Positions 10,716 through 20,977 of a stretch of DNA of 64,000 nucleotides are shown piece by piece. Numbering within the stretch: the stretch's first letter is position 1; each line of letters opens with the position of its first letter. Position numbers and translations under genes: made by a program. Origin of the DNA: Mycolicibacter sp. MU0083 (lineage in GTDB: Bacteria; Actinomycetota; Actinomycetes; Mycobacteriales; Mycobacteriaceae); NCBI RefSeq assembly GCF_963378075.1, contig NZ_OY726394.1, forward strand, positions 1,488,001 through 1,552,000, written 5' to 3'. The notes beneath the pieces are model-generated. The model was not told the DNA's origin and did no database searches. It saw only the letters and a list, made by a program, of their open reading frames with translations.

Positions 10716-11390
10716 ATGCCCGTTCGTAAGTCGTTGATGGTGTCCTCGGTCGGCCTGATCCTGTGTGCGCAAGCGCTGACCGGTTGCGGCGGATCCAACA
10801 AGCCGATCGACACCACCAAGCTGTTCAACGTCCAGTCGACTTTCGACTCGGACTACAAGAGCCAGACCAAGGGGCCCAACGACATCGACCCGAAGATTCT
10901 CGGGCCGCAGAAGATGCCGCCCGGCGTGACCTTCGATCCGGCCGACTGCGCCGAATTCGCGGCATCCAGCGGCCGGCCGCCCAAGGGCATCCGCGGCAAG
11001 ATGTCGATGGTCTCGATCGTCGGCAACGGCAACCAGATGGCCGCCATCGCCATGCAGTCCGACCAGGAACTGCCCTACGATGCCGCCGCGGCCGAGAACT
11101 GCAAGCAGGTGTCGTTCAACGCGGGCAAGCTCACCGGAGACCTCGAGGAGGTGGATGCGCCGCAGATCGACCACGCCACGACGGTGGGGGCGCATTCGCA
11201 GATCACCATCACCGGCAAGGACGGGCAGACGCAGTCCCGTGAGACCTACACATTCACCGCATACCTCGGAACCGCGCTGGTGCAGGTGACCGCCAGCCCG
11301 CAGCAGCTCCGCGGCCAGCCGCCGGGCATGGTCGACGCCGAGCGGGCACGTCAGCTGCTGGTGGATGCGGTTGCCGCGCTGCGCGAGTAA
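10716..11390 (+). CDS. Putative lipoprotein, DUF5642-like
   Basis: 224 aa from ATG 10716. The N-terminus MPVRKSLMVSSVGLILCAQA is a signal peptide with a lipobox ALTGC placing the lipidated cysteine at residue 24, so a membrane-anchored, surface-exposed lipoprotein is expected. The mature part contains short conserved stretches seen in mycobacterial DUF5642-type lipoproteins (KMPPGVTFDPADCAEFA, VDAPQIDHATTVGAHSQI). No catalytic motif is visible. The ORF is open from 10632, but only the ATG start gives a signal peptide. Confidence 0.75.
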   Translation: MPVRKSLMVSSVGLILCAQALTGCGGSNKPIDTTKLFNVQSTFDSDYKSQTKGPNDIDPKILGPQKMPPGVTFDPADCAEFAASSGRPPKGIRGKMSMVSIVGNGNQMAAIAMQSDQELPYDAAAAENCKQVSFNAGKLTGDLEEVDAPQIDHATTVGAHSQITITGKDGQTQSRETYTFTAYLGTALVQVTASPQQLRGQPPGMVDAERARQLLVDAVAALRE

Positions 11391-11404
11391 ACGCGCCGCG
11401 GCTG

Positions 11405-12280
11405 TCAGGCCTCGCCGGTGGCGACCGGACGGTTCGGATCCGAACTCCACTGCGACCACGAGCCGGGGAACAGGGCAGCGGACCGGCCGATGGCAGCCAG
11501 CGCCGCCACGATCACCGCGGCACTGATTCCCGAGCCGCAGTAGGCGCCGACCGTATCGGCGGCGCCGACACCGCGGTCGGTCAGCAGCCGGGCGAGTTCG
11601 TCGTCGGGCAGGAACGTGCCGTCAGCGGCGAGCAATGCGGTGAACGGCAGGTTCTTCGCGCCCGGGATATGACCGGCGGCCGCGTCGATGGGTTCGACCT
11701 CGGCGCGGAACCGTTCGGGTGCGCGGGCGTCGAGCAGCGACAACGTGCCGGTGCGGGCGCCCTCGCCGGCGTCATCGGCGGTGAGCGTGGGCTGCAGGCC
11801 GTCGTAGAGGTCTTCGGGTAGCAGGGTGACATTGCCGGGCTCCGGCGTGACGGCACCGGTCTGGACCGCGCCGCCGGCCGCCGACCACGCCGCCAGGCCG
11901 CCGTCGAGAATGCGGACATCCTTGACTCCGGAGGTCCTCAGCAACCACCAGAGCCGACCGGACCCGGCCCGATTCCAGTCGTCGTAGACCACCACCGGTC
12001 GATCACGTCGCACTCCCCACCGGCGGGCGGCGCTCTCCAGATTGCGGCCGGTCGGCAGCGGGTGGCGGCCCCAGCCGGTCACGGCGTGATCGGAGAGCTC
12101 GTCTTCGAGCGCGACATACACCGCGCCCGGAATGTGGCCCGCGAGGTACGCCGGATATCCGTCGGGTTGGTCCAGGCTCCACCGGACGTCGAGGATCGTC
12201 GGCGAATCACCCGATCGCAGGAGCTCGGCGAGCTCCGCGGCGCGGATCAGAACTCTACTGCGCGGGCCTTCCGCGGGCAT
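11405..12280 (-). CDS. Thiosulfate/3-mercaptopyruvate sulfurtransferase (double rhodanese)
   Basis: 291 aa with two rhodanese domains. The N-terminal inactive copy has DVRWSLDQPDGYPAYLAGHI and the C-terminal active copy has the catalytic loop YCGSGISAAVIV (Cys about 247), preceded by RFRAEVEPIDAAAGHIPGAK. Such enzymes move sulfane sulfur from thiosulfate or 3-mercaptopyruvate to cyanide, thiols or acceptor proteins. It lies 4 nt downstream of the haemophore-like gene on the same strand, so the two may be co-transcribed. It is convergent with the lipoprotein gene. Confidence 0.9.
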   Translation of the reverse strand: MPAEGPRSRVLIRAAELAELLRSGDSPTILDVRWSLDQPDGYPAYLAGHIPGAVYVALEDELSDHAVTGWGRHPLPTGRNLESAARRWGVRRDRPVVVYDDWNRAGSGRLWWLLRTSGVKDVRILDGGLAAWSAAGGAVQTGAVTPEPGNVTLLPEDLYDGLQPTLTADDAGEGARTGTLSLLDARAPERFRAEVEPIDAAAGHIPGAKNLPFTALLAADGTFLPDDELARLLTDRGVGAADTVGAYCGSGISAAVIVAALAAIGRSAALFPGSWSQWSSDPNRPVATGEA

Positions 12281-12284
12281 GCGC

Positions 12285-12623
12285 TCAGTAGTTGTTGCAG
12301 GAGCCGGCCACCTGGGTGATGGTGCCGACGTACTGCTGCGCCTCGGGCATGGCCTGGACCATGCCCGCCAGCTGCTGACGCTTGGCGGGGGGCGCGCTGA
12401 GGAACATCTGCAGCATGCCCTGCGCGTTCGGGTTGGCGTCGAACTCTGCCGCCGCGGCGGGGTTCTCCGCGTTGAGTGCCCGGGTGACCTGGGAGTAGGT
12501 GCAGGTGGTGTTGATGATCGGGCCGAGGTCGGGAGCCGCGGAGGCGAACCCGGATCCGGCGGAGATCGCTACGGCCACGCTGCCAGCTGCGACAGCGAAT
12601 CTGGTCAACGACAGAGAGGCCAT
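12285..12623 (-). CDS. Secreted haemophore-related protein
   Basis: 112 aa from the ATG at 12623 (MASLSLTRFAVAAGS); the GTG six codons upstream includes the AAAGG ribosome-binding site and is unlikely. The N-terminus is a Sec signal peptide cleaved after GFASA. The mature protein is a small helical domain with one cysteine at each end (NTTCTYSQ and AGSCNNY), which probably form a disulfide; this is the pattern of the mycobacterial haem-binding family around Rv0203. Haem binding is inferred from family resemblance. Confidence 0.8.
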   Translation of the reverse strand: MASLSLTRFAVAAGSVAVAISAGSGFASAAPDLGPIINTTCTYSQVTRALNAENPAAAAEFDANPNAQGMLQMFLSAPPAKRQQLAGMVQAMPEAQQYVGTITQVAGSCNNY

Positions 12624-12745
12624 GTTTCGGACGCCTTTCACCAGTGCACCTTTACGGGGATGCGAAGACTTACGTCAAGACGGGCCAAGCTTAGCGGACC
12701 GCCGGTGATCGCGCTGAAGTCGCAGGTAGCGGCCTTACCGTGTGC

Positions 12746-14191
12746 TCACGAGCCGTGGCCGGGCTCGGTGCGCCACCACGGGGTGGGCTGGCGAGCGGCC
12801 CATCCGCTGATGCCCTCGAGTTCGGCGGCCAACGAAACCAGCAGGCCGTCGCTGTTGGCGGGCCCCATCAACTGCACCCCGATCGGCAACCCCTCCGAGG
12901 TGAACCCCGCCGGCACATTGACCGACGGCCACCCCAACAGGTTCCACGGCCAGGTCACCGGGCAGGCCGCGATTATGGCGCGGTCGGTCTCCAGCGCGCC
13001 GAGGTCGTCGAATGCGTGCACCGGCGGCGGTGGCTGGGCGGTGGTCGGTGCGAGCACCACGTCGACGATGCGGAAGATCGAGCCGACCCGACGCCGGTCC
13101 TCGGCTTCGTGCGCGCGGGCCTTGCGCAGTACGGCCTGCGACAGCAGTCGGCCGGTGCGCATGTTGGCCAGCGTCCGCGGGTCGAAGGTGACGTGATCGA
13201 AGCCGCTCGATGCGCCGAATACTCCGGCGGTGGAGCGGGACAGGAAGTTCCACGACAGGCGCATGCCGTAATCGGGGTTGCCCGGCAGCACCGTGTGCCC
13301 GAGCAGCCGCAACTGTTCGGCGGTGCGCTCAAGAGCGGCCCTGATCTCCGGGTGCAGCCGAGCGGGGAATCCGGTGAAGGGGAAACGGGTGGACAGCGCG
13401 ATGCGCAGCGGCCCCGGCGCGGTCCGCACATGGTCGGAGACCGTGATCGGCGGCGGCTTGTGCAGATCACCGTCGGCGTTGCCGGCGACCGCGTCCAGCA
13501 CCAGTGCCGCATCCTCGACGGTGCGGGCCAGCACGCCGTTGACGGTGAGCCCGTTGAATCCCTCCGGCTGCGGCCAGGTCGAGATGCGGCCGCGCTGCGG
13601 TTTGATGCCCACCAGATGAGTCCAGGCGGCGGGGATGCGCACGCTGCCGGCACTGTCGGATCCGATGGCCGCGGCGACCAATCCGGCGGCGACCGCGGCG
13701 GCGCTGCCACCGGAGGAACCGCCGGGAGTGTGCCGGCGTGACCAGGGATTGCGGGTGTGGCCGAATCCGGGGCCGCTGGTGAACGGCCACTGGCCCAACT
13801 CGCAGGTGTTGGTCTTGCCGACGATCACCGCGCCGGCGGCCCGCAGACGGCGCACCACCTCGGCGTCGTGGCCGGCGGGTTCGACGTATCCGGTGGTGCC
13901 GAACGACGTGGCCACTCCCGCGACGTCGGTGTCGTCTTTGATCGCGATGGGGATACCCAGCAGGGGGGCACGCCGGCCCGCGGCCCGACGTCGGTCGGCT
14001 TCGGCGGCGTCGGCCAGGGCGGACTCGGTGAAGACCACGCGAAAGGCGTTCAGGGTGGATTGGCTGGCGTCGATGGCGTGCAGTGCGCGACGCACCAGGT
14101 CGACAGAGGTCGCCTCGCCGCTGGCCAGCAGGTAGATCTGTTCGGTGAGGGTGGGGAAGCGGGTGTTGGACGCCGCGGGCGGTTGGGTCAT
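12746..14191 (-). CDS. amiA2: Amidase signature enzyme (AmiA2-like)
   Basis: 481 aa from ATG 14191 (MTQPPAASNTRF). The amidase-signature Ser-Ser-Lys triad is visible: lysine in LLGIPIAIKDDTD (about 85), serine in PGGSSGGSAAAVAAG (about 160) and serine in GSDSAGSVRIPAAW (about 184). These enzymes hydrolyse amides R-CO-NH2; the natural substrate is unknown. In M. tuberculosis amiA2 lies next to recO as here. Divergent from recO, with about 73 bp between the starts. Confidence 0.92.
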   Translation of the reverse strand: MTQPPAASNTRFPTLTEQIYLLASGEATSVDLVRRALHAIDASQSTLNAFRVVFTESALADAAEADRRRAAGRRAPLLGIPIAIKDDTDVAGVATSFGTTGYVEPAGHDAEVVRRLRAAGAVIVGKTNTCELGQWPFTSGPGFGHTRNPWSRRHTPGGSSGGSAAAVAAGLVAAAIGSDSAGSVRIPAAWTHLVGIKPQRGRISTWPQPEGFNGLTVNGVLARTVEDAALVLDAVAGNADGDLHKPPPITVSDHVRTAPGPLRIALSTRFPFTGFPARLHPEIRAALERTAEQLRLLGHTVLPGNPDYGMRLSWNFLSRSTAGVFGASSGFDHVTFDPRTLANMRTGRLLSQAVLRKARAHEAEDRRRVGSIFRIVDVVLAPTTAQPPPPVHAFDDLGALETDRAIIAACPVTWPWNLLGWPSVNVPAGFTSEGLPIGVQLMGPANSDGLLVSLAAELEGISGWAARQPTPWWRTEPGHGS

Positions 14192-14264
14192 CGGTGACGA
14201 GAGTATCGGCGTGCCACACCGGTGGGTGCCCTCGAAACGCGCCATGCGATGCCAAACTGATGCG

Positions 14265-15068
14265 ATGCGGCTTTACCGGGACCGGGCGGTGGTGCTGCGC
14301 CAGCACAAGCTCGGCGAAGCCGACCGGATCGTCACTCTGCTCACCCGCGACCACGGATTGGTCCGCGCGGTGGCAAAAGGCGTGCGTCGTACCCGCAGCA
14401 AGTTCGGTGCCCGGCTGGAACCGTTCGCCCACATCGACGTTCAACTGCATCCCGGCCGCAACCTGGACATCGTCACCCAGGTGGTGTCGGTGGACGCGTT
14501 CGCCGCCGACATCGTCAGTGATTACGGCCGTTACACCTGCGCCTGCGTGATCTTGGAGACCGCGGAACGGTTGGCCGGCGCGGAGCGCGCCCCGGCGACG
14601 GCGTTGCACCGGCTCACCGTCGGCGCCTTGCGTGCGGTCGCCGACGGCAGGCGTCCCCGCGAGTTGGTGCTCGATGCCTACCTGCTGCGCGCCATGTCGG
14701 TGGCCGGGTGGGCGCCGGCGTTGACCGAGTGTGCGCGCTGCGCCACCCCCGGCCCGCATCGGTCCTTTCACGTCGCGGCCGGCGGCAGCGTCTGCGGGCA
14801 TTGCCGGCCGGCCGGGTCGACGACCCCTCCACTGGGCGTGCTGGATCTGATGTCGGCGCTGCACGACGGCGACTGGGAGGCCGCCGGGCGATCCAGCACG
14901 GCTCATCGCAGCCATGCCAGCGGGTTGGTGGCCGCTCATCTGCAATGGCACCTGGAACGTCGGCTGCGCACCTTGCCGCTGGTGGAACGGGTCCAGCAGC
15001 GGGCGGTCGAACCCGACCCCGACCCCGACGCCGATCCCGAGTTCGAGGCGACCGGCAGCGACGGCTGA
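14265..15068 (+). CDS. recO: DNA repair protein RecO
   Basis: 267 aa from ATG 14265; the frame is open upstream but MRLYRDRAVVLRQHKLGEAD is the standard RecO start. RecO mediates RecA loading on SSB-covered DNA and strand annealing in the RecFOR pathway. N-terminal OB fold (DRIVTLLTRDHGLVRAVAKG), central helices, and a C-terminal zinc knuckle CARC...CGHC at about 156-182. An acidic tail (DPDPDADPEFEATGSDG) follows. Confidence 0.95.
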   Translation: MRLYRDRAVVLRQHKLGEADRIVTLLTRDHGLVRAVAKGVRRTRSKFGARLEPFAHIDVQLHPGRNLDIVTQVVSVDAFAADIVSDYGRYTCACVILETAERLAGAERAPATALHRLTVGALRAVADGRRPRELVLDAYLLRAMSVAGWAPALTECARCATPGPHRSFHVAAGGSVCGHCRPAGSTTPPLGVLDLMSALHDGDWEAAGRSSTAHRSHASGLVAAHLQWHLERRLRTLPLVERVQQRAVEPDPDPDADPEFEATGSDG

Positions 15069-15180
15069 CCGCAGCTGGAGTCGACCGGCAATGATGTCCG
15101 TTTCGGTGGACTTTTCGGGCCTCGGCGGTAGGCTGATGCGACTTTCACGATCCGACTGTTCAATCAGGAAGGCAGGCCGA

Positions 15181-15753
15181 ATGTTTCACGACACCGGGTG
15201 GGGGCGCTGGGCGCATAGCACCACGCCGCGATACGGAGCTGGTCTCGGTATGGCGGCGGGAGCGCTGCTCGTCGTGGGAATGATCCCGGCCGTGGCCCCG
15301 ACAGCCCGTGCCGGTTTCGAAGCCGGGCCGGGTTTCGGGATCGGAGCGCCGTTACAGATGCACGCCCCCGGGGCTGACGGTGCAGACGGAGCCGATGGTG
15401 CTCCTGGTGCAGACGGGGCTCCTGGTGCAGACGGTGCCGACGGGGCCGACGGTGCCGCGGGTGCTGGTGGCCAAGGCGGCAAGGGCGGCCAAGGCGGCAA
15501 GGGCGGCCAGGGCGGTAAAGGCGGCCAGGGCGGCAAGGGCGGCGCCGGGGGTCAAGGCGGCCAGGGCGGTAAAGGCGGCGACGGTGGCCAGGGTGGCGCC
15601 GGCGGCAAGGGCGGTGCCGGTGGTGCCGGCGGCGCAGCCGGACCCGGCGGTGAGCCCGGTGAGGGCGGTGCCGGTGGACTGGGTGGCGAGCCCGGGCCCG
15701 GCGGAACCCCGGGGGAGCCTGGTCAGCCCGGTGAACCGGGCCGCGCCGGCTGA
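15181..15753 (+). CDS. Secreted collagen-like Gly-X-X repeat protein
   Basis: 190 aa from ATG 15181, with GGAAGGCAGG upstream. An N-terminal signal sequence (GMAAGALLVVGMIPAVAP, cut after TARA) is followed by a 20-residue linker and then 42 uninterrupted Gly-X-X triplets from residue 64 to 189. The repeat has blocks: an acidic part of GAD/GAP triplets, a basic part alternating GQG and GKG, and a Pro-rich end (GEP, GTP, GQP). An unbroken triplet register is the hallmark of a collagen-like triple helix, but many GGX triplets also recall PGRS repeats. No sortase or membrane anchor is seen, so it may be released or surface-associated. Function unknown. Confidence 0.8.
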   Translation: MFHDTGWGRWAHSTTPRYGAGLGMAAGALLVVGMIPAVAPTARAGFEAGPGFGIGAPLQMHAPGADGADGADGAPGADGAPGADGADGADGAAGAGGQGGKGGQGGKGGQGGKGGQGGKGGAGGQGGQGGKGGDGGQGGAGGKGGAGGAGGAAGPGGEPGEGGAGGLGGEPGPGGTPGEPGQPGEPGRAG

Positions 15754-15844
15754 TCCGAGCCGCCACGACCATTCCGGCGCGTCGGGGACTCCATCCGGAG
15801 TCGCTCCCGGCGCGTCGGCCCAATCAGCCCCCGCTAAAGTCTGA

Positions 15845-17107
<1,263 letters not shown>

Positions 17108-17131
17108 TCGTCGGTATGACCGGTAAGCCGC

Positions 17132-17161
17132 CGCGGCGACCACGACTACGTGGTCGCCGCG
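17132..17161 (+). terminator. Hairpin terminator after the methyltransferase gene
   Basis: Perfect 13-bp stem (17132-17144 with 17149-17161) around a 4-nt loop ACTA, placed 25 nt after the stop codon and before uppS. There is no T-tract, which is common for mycobacterial terminators. Confidence 0.6.
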
Positions 17162-17195
17162 AGCGGTTCCGGACCGGTCGGGCAGGATGGGGCGC

Positions 17196-18083
17196 ATGGT
17201 GTTGAACCGGGCCAATCGGAAGGTCGCCTTCCCGCAACTGCCCGCGGCGCCCGACGACTATCCGGTGTTTCCGGACAAGTCCACCTGGCCGGTGGTCTTC
17301 CCGCAGTTGCCGGAGCCGCCGGGTGGGGGACCGTGCCGTCCCCCGCAGCACACCTCCAAGGCGGTCGCCCCGCAGATCCCCGCCGAGGCGCTGCCCAACC
17401 ACGTCGCCGTCGTGATGGACGGCAACGGTCGCTGGGCCACCCAGCGCGGATTGGGGCGTACCGAGGGCCACAAGATGGGCGAAGCGGTGCTGATCGACAT
17501 CACTTGTGGTGCCATCGAACTCGGCATCAAGTGGTTGACCGTGTACGCCTTCTCCACCGAGAACTGGAAACGTTCGGCGGAGGAAGTCCGGTTCCTGATG
17601 GGGTTCAACCGGGAGGTCGTGCGGCGCCGCAGGGAGAACCTCAACGCGATGGGCGTGCGCATGCGCTGGGTGGGTTCGCGGCCGAAGATGTGGCGCAGCG
17701 TGATCAAGGAATTCGAGATCGCCGAAGCCATGACCGTCGGTAACGACGTCATCACCATCAACTACTGCGTGAACTACGGCGGGCGTACCGAGATCGCCGA
17801 GGCCGCACAGGCGATCGCCGCCGAGGCCGTCGCGGGCAAGCTCAACCCGAACCGCATCAACGAGGCCACCATTGCGCGGCATCTGCACCGCCCCGACATG
17901 CCCGACGTGGACCTGCTGATCCGTACCTCCGGCGAGCAGCGGTCGTCGAACTTCATGCTGTGGCAGGCGGCCTACGCCGAGTACATCTTTCAAGAGAAGC
18001 TGTGGCCGGACTACGACCGCCGCGACCTCTGGGAGGCCTGCGAACAGTACGCGTCGCGGCAGCGGCGGTTCGGAAGCGCGTGA
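17196..18083 (+). CDS. uppS: (2Z,6E)-polyprenyl / decaprenyl diphosphate synthase
   Basis: 295 aa from ATG 17196 (AGGA eight bases upstream); ATG 17187 is an alternative. The cis-prenyltransferase makes Z,polyprenyl diphosphate, the lipid carrier for peptidoglycan, arabinogalactan and LAM synthesis. The catalytic Asp and phosphate loop are [14 protein letters not shown] (about 71-84); [10 protein letters not shown] and the C-terminal [20 protein letters not shown] complete the active site. The N-terminal Pro-rich leader ([18 protein letters not shown]) is typical of the mycobacterial long-chain enzyme. Its stop overlaps the next gene's ATG. Confidence 0.95.
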   Translation: MVLNRANRKVAFPQLPAAPDDYPVFPDKSTWPVVFPQLPEPPGGGPCRPPQHTSKAVAPQIPAEALPNHVAVVMDGNGRWATQRGLGRTEGHKMGEAVLIDITCGAIELGIKWLTVYAFSTENWKRSAEEVRFLMGFNREVVRRRRENLNAMGVRMRWVGSRPKMWRSVIKEFEIAEAMTVGNDVITINYCVNYGGRTEIAEAAQAIAAEAVAGKLNPNRINEATIARHLHRPDMPDVDLLIRTSGEQRSSNFMLWQAAYAEYIFQEKLWPDYDRRDLWEACEQYASRQRRFGSA

Positions 18084-18472
18084 TGGCGGCACTGGCCGAC
18101 CGACTCGCCCCGGTGCTCGCCGAGGTGCTGACCGTCGACGCCGAACCCGATGGCGCACTGACCGTCCAGCACGACGGAACGTTGGCATCGCTGCGGGTGG
18201 TGCCGATAGCCGAAGACCTCGAACTGGTGTCGCTCACCCAGATCCTGGGCTGGGATCTTCCGCTGACCGAGACGCTGCGTGCCCGTGCCGCCGAGCAGGC
18301 CGACCTCAGCCAACTCGGGACGGTCACCCTGGTCGCCAAGGACGCCGAGTCTGCAGATGTGATGCTGCGCTACAACTTTCCCGGAACCGGCCTGACCGAC
18401 GAGGCGCTGTGCACGCTGGTCTTGTTGGTACTCGCCAAAGGCGTGGACATCCGGGGCGCGTTGATCGGCTGA
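18083..18472 (+). CDS. Conserved mycobacterial hypothetical protein (Rv2360c-like)
   Basis: 129 aa from ATG 18083, which overlaps the uppS stop (TGATG); GTG 18080 would add one residue. No enzymatic motif is visible. A conserved-looking core (DLELVSLTQILGWDLPLTET) and a hydrophobic C-terminus ending KGVDIRGALIG. The gene keeps its place between uppS and the zinc regulators in mycobacteria, which suggests a conserved but unknown role, probably co-translated with uppS. Convergent with zur. Confidence 0.75.
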   Translation: MAALADRLAPVLAEVLTVDAEPDGALTVQHDGTLASLRVVPIAEDLELVSLTQILGWDLPLTETLRARAAEQADLSQLGTVTLVAKDAESADVMLRYNFPGTGLTDEALCTLVLLVLAKGVDIRGALIG

Positions 18473-18494
18473 GGTCTCCGGACGGCGCGGGAGC

Positions 18495-18887
18495 TCAGCC
18501 GCGACAGTCGGCGCAGGTGCCGAAGATCTCGATGGTGTGCTCGACGTCGGAATAGCCGTGCTCGGCGGCGATCCGGGCCGCCCACTCCTCGACCTCACGG
18601 TCACCCACCTCCACGGTGGCTCCGCAGTCTCGGCACACCAGGTGGTGATGATGGTGTTCCGAACAGCGCCGGTACACCGACTCGCCGGTGTCCGAACGCA
18701 GGGTGTCGACCAGGCCGGCTGTGGCCATCGCCTGCAGGGTCCGGTAGACCGTGGTCAATCCGATGTTCTCGCCGCGCTCACGCAGCGCGTCGTGCAGTTC
18801 CTGTGCGGACCTGAAATCGTCGACGGACTCCAGCAACGCCGAGATCGCCGCGCGTTGCCGGGTGGCGCGTACGCCGGGGGGCGTCAA
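18495..18887 (-). CDS. zur: Zinc uptake regulator Zur (FurB)
   Basis: 130 aa of the Fur superfamily. The N-terminal winged helix includes RATRQRAAISALLESVDDFR and GLTTVYRTLQAMATAGLVDT. The metal sites are the His-rich SEHHHHHLVCRDCGATVEVG and a C-terminal FGTCADC, giving two CxxC zinc sites as in M. tuberculosis FurB. With zinc it represses zinc-uptake and alternative ribosomal-protein genes. The start appears to be TTG at 18887, which overlaps the smtB stop (TTGA), so translation depends on smtB. Confidence 0.95.
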   Translation of the reverse strand: MTPPGVRATRQRAAISALLESVDDFRSAQELHDALRERGENIGLTTVYRTLQAMATAGLVDTLRSDTGESVYRRCSEHHHHHLVCRDCGATVEVGDREVEEWAARIAAEHGYSDVEHTIEIFGTCADCRG

Positions 18888-19240
18888 CGGTCTTCACCGG
18901 CGTGAGCCACGGCGTCGATCGCGATATGGGCGAGGTGGTGGTCGGCCAGTCGGTAGAGCACCTCGCGGCCGGAGCGTTCCCCGGCGACGACTCCCGCCGC
19001 CTTGAGGATCTTCAGGTGCTGACTGACCAACGGTTGCGGAACTCCGAGCGCATCGACCAGTTCGTGTACGCAGCGCTGCGATTCCTGCAGTTGCAACACG
19101 ATGGCGATCCGCACCGGAGCGGCCAACGCGCGCAACAGTTCTCCGGCTGCATCGAGGATCTCCCGCGGCGGCGGCGCGGGGAATGCGGAGCCGGCGTGCT
19201 GGTGGTCGTCGGCTACCAATCCCGAGGCGGAGGGAGACAT
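18884..19240 (-). CDS. smtB: ArsR/SmtB-family zinc-responsive repressor
   Basis: 118 aa from ATG 19240; the longer frame upstream runs through the glyS promoter. The ArsR winged helix is [20 protein letters not shown] and [20 protein letters not shown]. The C-terminal helix has [17 protein letters not shown], a His-rich metal-sensing site like the alpha-5 site of zinc-sensing members. In M. tuberculosis SmtB represses its own smtB-zur operon when zinc is scarce and releases DNA on binding zinc. Divergent from glyS. Confidence 0.92.
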   Translation of the reverse strand: MSPSASGLVADDHQHAGSAFPAPPPREILDAAGELLRALAAPVRIAIVLQLQESQRCVHELVDALGVPQPLVSQHLKILKAAGVVAGERSGREVLYRLADHHLAHIAIDAVAHAGEDR

Positions 19241-19293
19241 GTCACCACCTCCGGCTGAACTGGGAAATCGGTCCGATCTGACGTCCACTGTTC

Positions 19294-19311
19294 CATGCGT
19301 GATGATGCATG
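19294..19311. promoter_or_regulatory. Possible SmtB operator in the smtB-glyS divergent region
   Basis: Inverted repeat CATGC-N8-GCATG between the divergent smtB and glyS starts, 54 bp upstream of smtB. Position and symmetry suit an ArsR-type operator, but the sequence was not matched to a known mycobacterial SmtB box. Confidence 0.3.
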
Positions 19312-19403
19312 TCAAAGAACTCGGACGGTGTCGATACGATGGCTCAAGCTTTGCGCGCCGGCGTTGCCGGGGCGGTCCCGACCAGACAGGAGTGCACCCC
19401 CTC

Positions 19404-20786
19404 GTGGCGTCCATCATCGACACCGTTGCCAACTTGGCCAAGCGACGTGGCCTGGTCTTTCAGTCTGGCGAAATCTATGGCGGCACCAAGTCGGCGTGGG
19501 ACTACGGCCCACTCGGGGTGGAGCTCAAGGAGAACATCAAGCGGCAGTGGTGGCGCTCGGTCGTGATGTCCCGTGACGACGTCGTCGGCCTGGACAGCGC
19601 GATCATCTTGCCGCGCCCGGTGTGGGTGGCCTCCGGCCACGTCGCGGTCTTCAACGACCCGCTGGTGGAGTGCCTCAACTGCCACAAGCGGCATCGGCAG
19701 GACCACATGCAGGAAGCGGTGGCACTGAAGAAGGGTGGCAACCCCGATGACGTGCCGATGAGTGAGATCTCCTGCCCGGACTGCGGTACCAAGGGCGAGT
19801 GGACCGAGCCCCGCGACTTCAACATGATGCTCAAGACCTATCTCGGACCGATCGAATCCGAAGAGGGCATGCATTACCTGCGGCCGGAGACCGCGCAGGG
19901 CATCTTCGTCAACTTCGCCAACGTGGTGACCACGGCGCGCCGCAAGCCGCCGTTCGGAATCGGCCAGATCGGCAAGAGCTTCCGCAACGAGATCACCCCC
20001 GGCAACTTCATCTTCCGGACCCGCGAGTTCGAACAGATGGAGATGGAATTCTTCGTCGAGCCGTCCACGGCGGCCGAGTGGCACAAGTACTGGATCGAGA
20101 CGCGCCTGCAGTGGTACGTGGACCTGGGTATCGAGCGTGAGAACCTGCGTCTGTACGAGCACCCGCGCGAGAAGCTGTCGCACTACTCCGACGGCACCAC
20201 CGATATCGAGTACAAGTTCGGTTTCGCCGGCAACCCGTGGGGTGAACTGGAGGGCATCGCCAACCGGACCAACTTCGACCTGTCCACTCACTCCGAGCAT
20301 TCCGGTGTCGACCTGTCGTTCTACGACCAGGGCACCGACACCCGCTACGTCCCCTACGTGATCGAGCCGGCAGCCGGCCTGACCCGCTCGCTGATGGCGT
20401 TCCTGGTCGACGCGTACCACGAGGACGAGGCGCCCAACGCCAAGGGCGGGGTGGACAAGCGCACCGTGCTGCGGCTGGACCCCCGGCTGGCGCCGGTCAA
20501 GGCGGCGGTGCTGCCGCTGTCGCGCAACGCCGATCTGTCGCCGAAGGCCCGCGATCTGGCCGCCGAGTTGCGCCAGTCCTGGAACGTCGAATTCGACGAC
20601 GCCGGGGCGGTCGGGCGGCGCTACCGGCGTCAGGACGAGATCGGTACGCCGTTCTGCATCACGGTCGACTTCGATTCACTCGAAGACCACTCCGTCACGG
20701 TGCGTGAGCGCGACACCATGGCGCAGGAGCGGGTCGCGATCGACGCGGTCTCGGATTACCTGGCGGTCCGCCTCAAGGGCTGCTGA
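19404..20786 (+). CDS. glyS: Glycyl-tRNA synthetase
   Basis: 460 aa from GTG 19404 ([16 protein letters not shown]). Class II homodimeric glycyl-tRNA synthetase, charging tRNA-Gly. Class II motif 1 sits near [20 protein letters not shown]; motif 2 is [20 protein letters not shown]; motif 3 is [20 protein letters not shown]. An insertion with CLNC...CPDCG (about 87-133) forms a zinc-ribbon-like element that I do not recall in the M. tuberculosis enzyme. The C-terminal anticodon domain is complete. Frame upstream of 19404 is open but antisense to smtB. Confidence 0.95.
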   Translation: MASIIDTVANLAKRRGLVFQSGEIYGGTKSAWDYGPLGVELKENIKRQWWRSVVMSRDDVVGLDSAIILPRPVWVASGHVAVFNDPLVECLNCHKRHRQDHMQEAVALKKGGNPDDVPMSEISCPDCGTKGEWTEPRDFNMMLKTYLGPIESEEGMHYLRPETAQGIFVNFANVVTTARRKPPFGIGQIGKSFRNEITPGNFIFRTREFEQMEMEFFVEPSTAAEWHKYWIETRLQWYVDLGIERENLRLYEHPREKLSHYSDGTTDIEYKFGFAGNPWGELEGIANRTNFDLSTHSEHSGVDLSFYDQGTDTRYVPYVIEPAAGLTRSLMAFLVDAYHEDEAPNAKGGVDKRTVLRLDPRLAPVKAAVLPLSRNADLSPKARDLAAELRQSWNVEFDDAGAVGRRYRRQDEIGTPFCITVDFDSLEDHSVTVRERDTMAQERVAIDAVSDYLAVRLKGC

Positions 20787-20809
20787 GCGGATTCCGCACG
20801 GCGTCGGTG

Positions 20810-20833
20810 CGCCCCGCCCGGGGTGCGCAGGGC
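20810..20833 (+). terminator. Possible hairpin terminator after glyS
   Basis: GC-rich imperfect inverted repeat (GCGCCCCG and CGGGGTGCGC, one bulged base) about 25 nt after the glyS stop, with no T-tract. Confidence 0.4.
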
Positions 20834-20902
20834 GGGTAGACGACGCGCGCCCCGGGTTCCTGAGAGTCTGGGCGTTCGGCTTGATGTGCGGTCCCGGTCG
20901 GC

Positions 20903-20977
20903 ATTTACTTATCGGAGCCTATATATTTTCGAGGCACTCTGACCGACTGATGTAGTCCACACCTGGGAGGTAGGTAG
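20903..20977 (+). promoter_or_regulatory. AT-rich leader and RBS of the first PGRS gene
   Basis: The stretch 20903-20930 is markedly AT-rich against its surroundings and contains a -10-like TATATT at 20922-20927. GGGAGG at 20965-20970 lies seven bases before the ATG and fixes the start. No convincing -35 box. Confidence 0.35.

Noticed and set aside
15754..15840. Hairpin GACTCC-ATCC-GGAGTC after the collagen-like gene as a terminator
   Set aside because: Only six base pairs, no T-tract; too weak to annotate.
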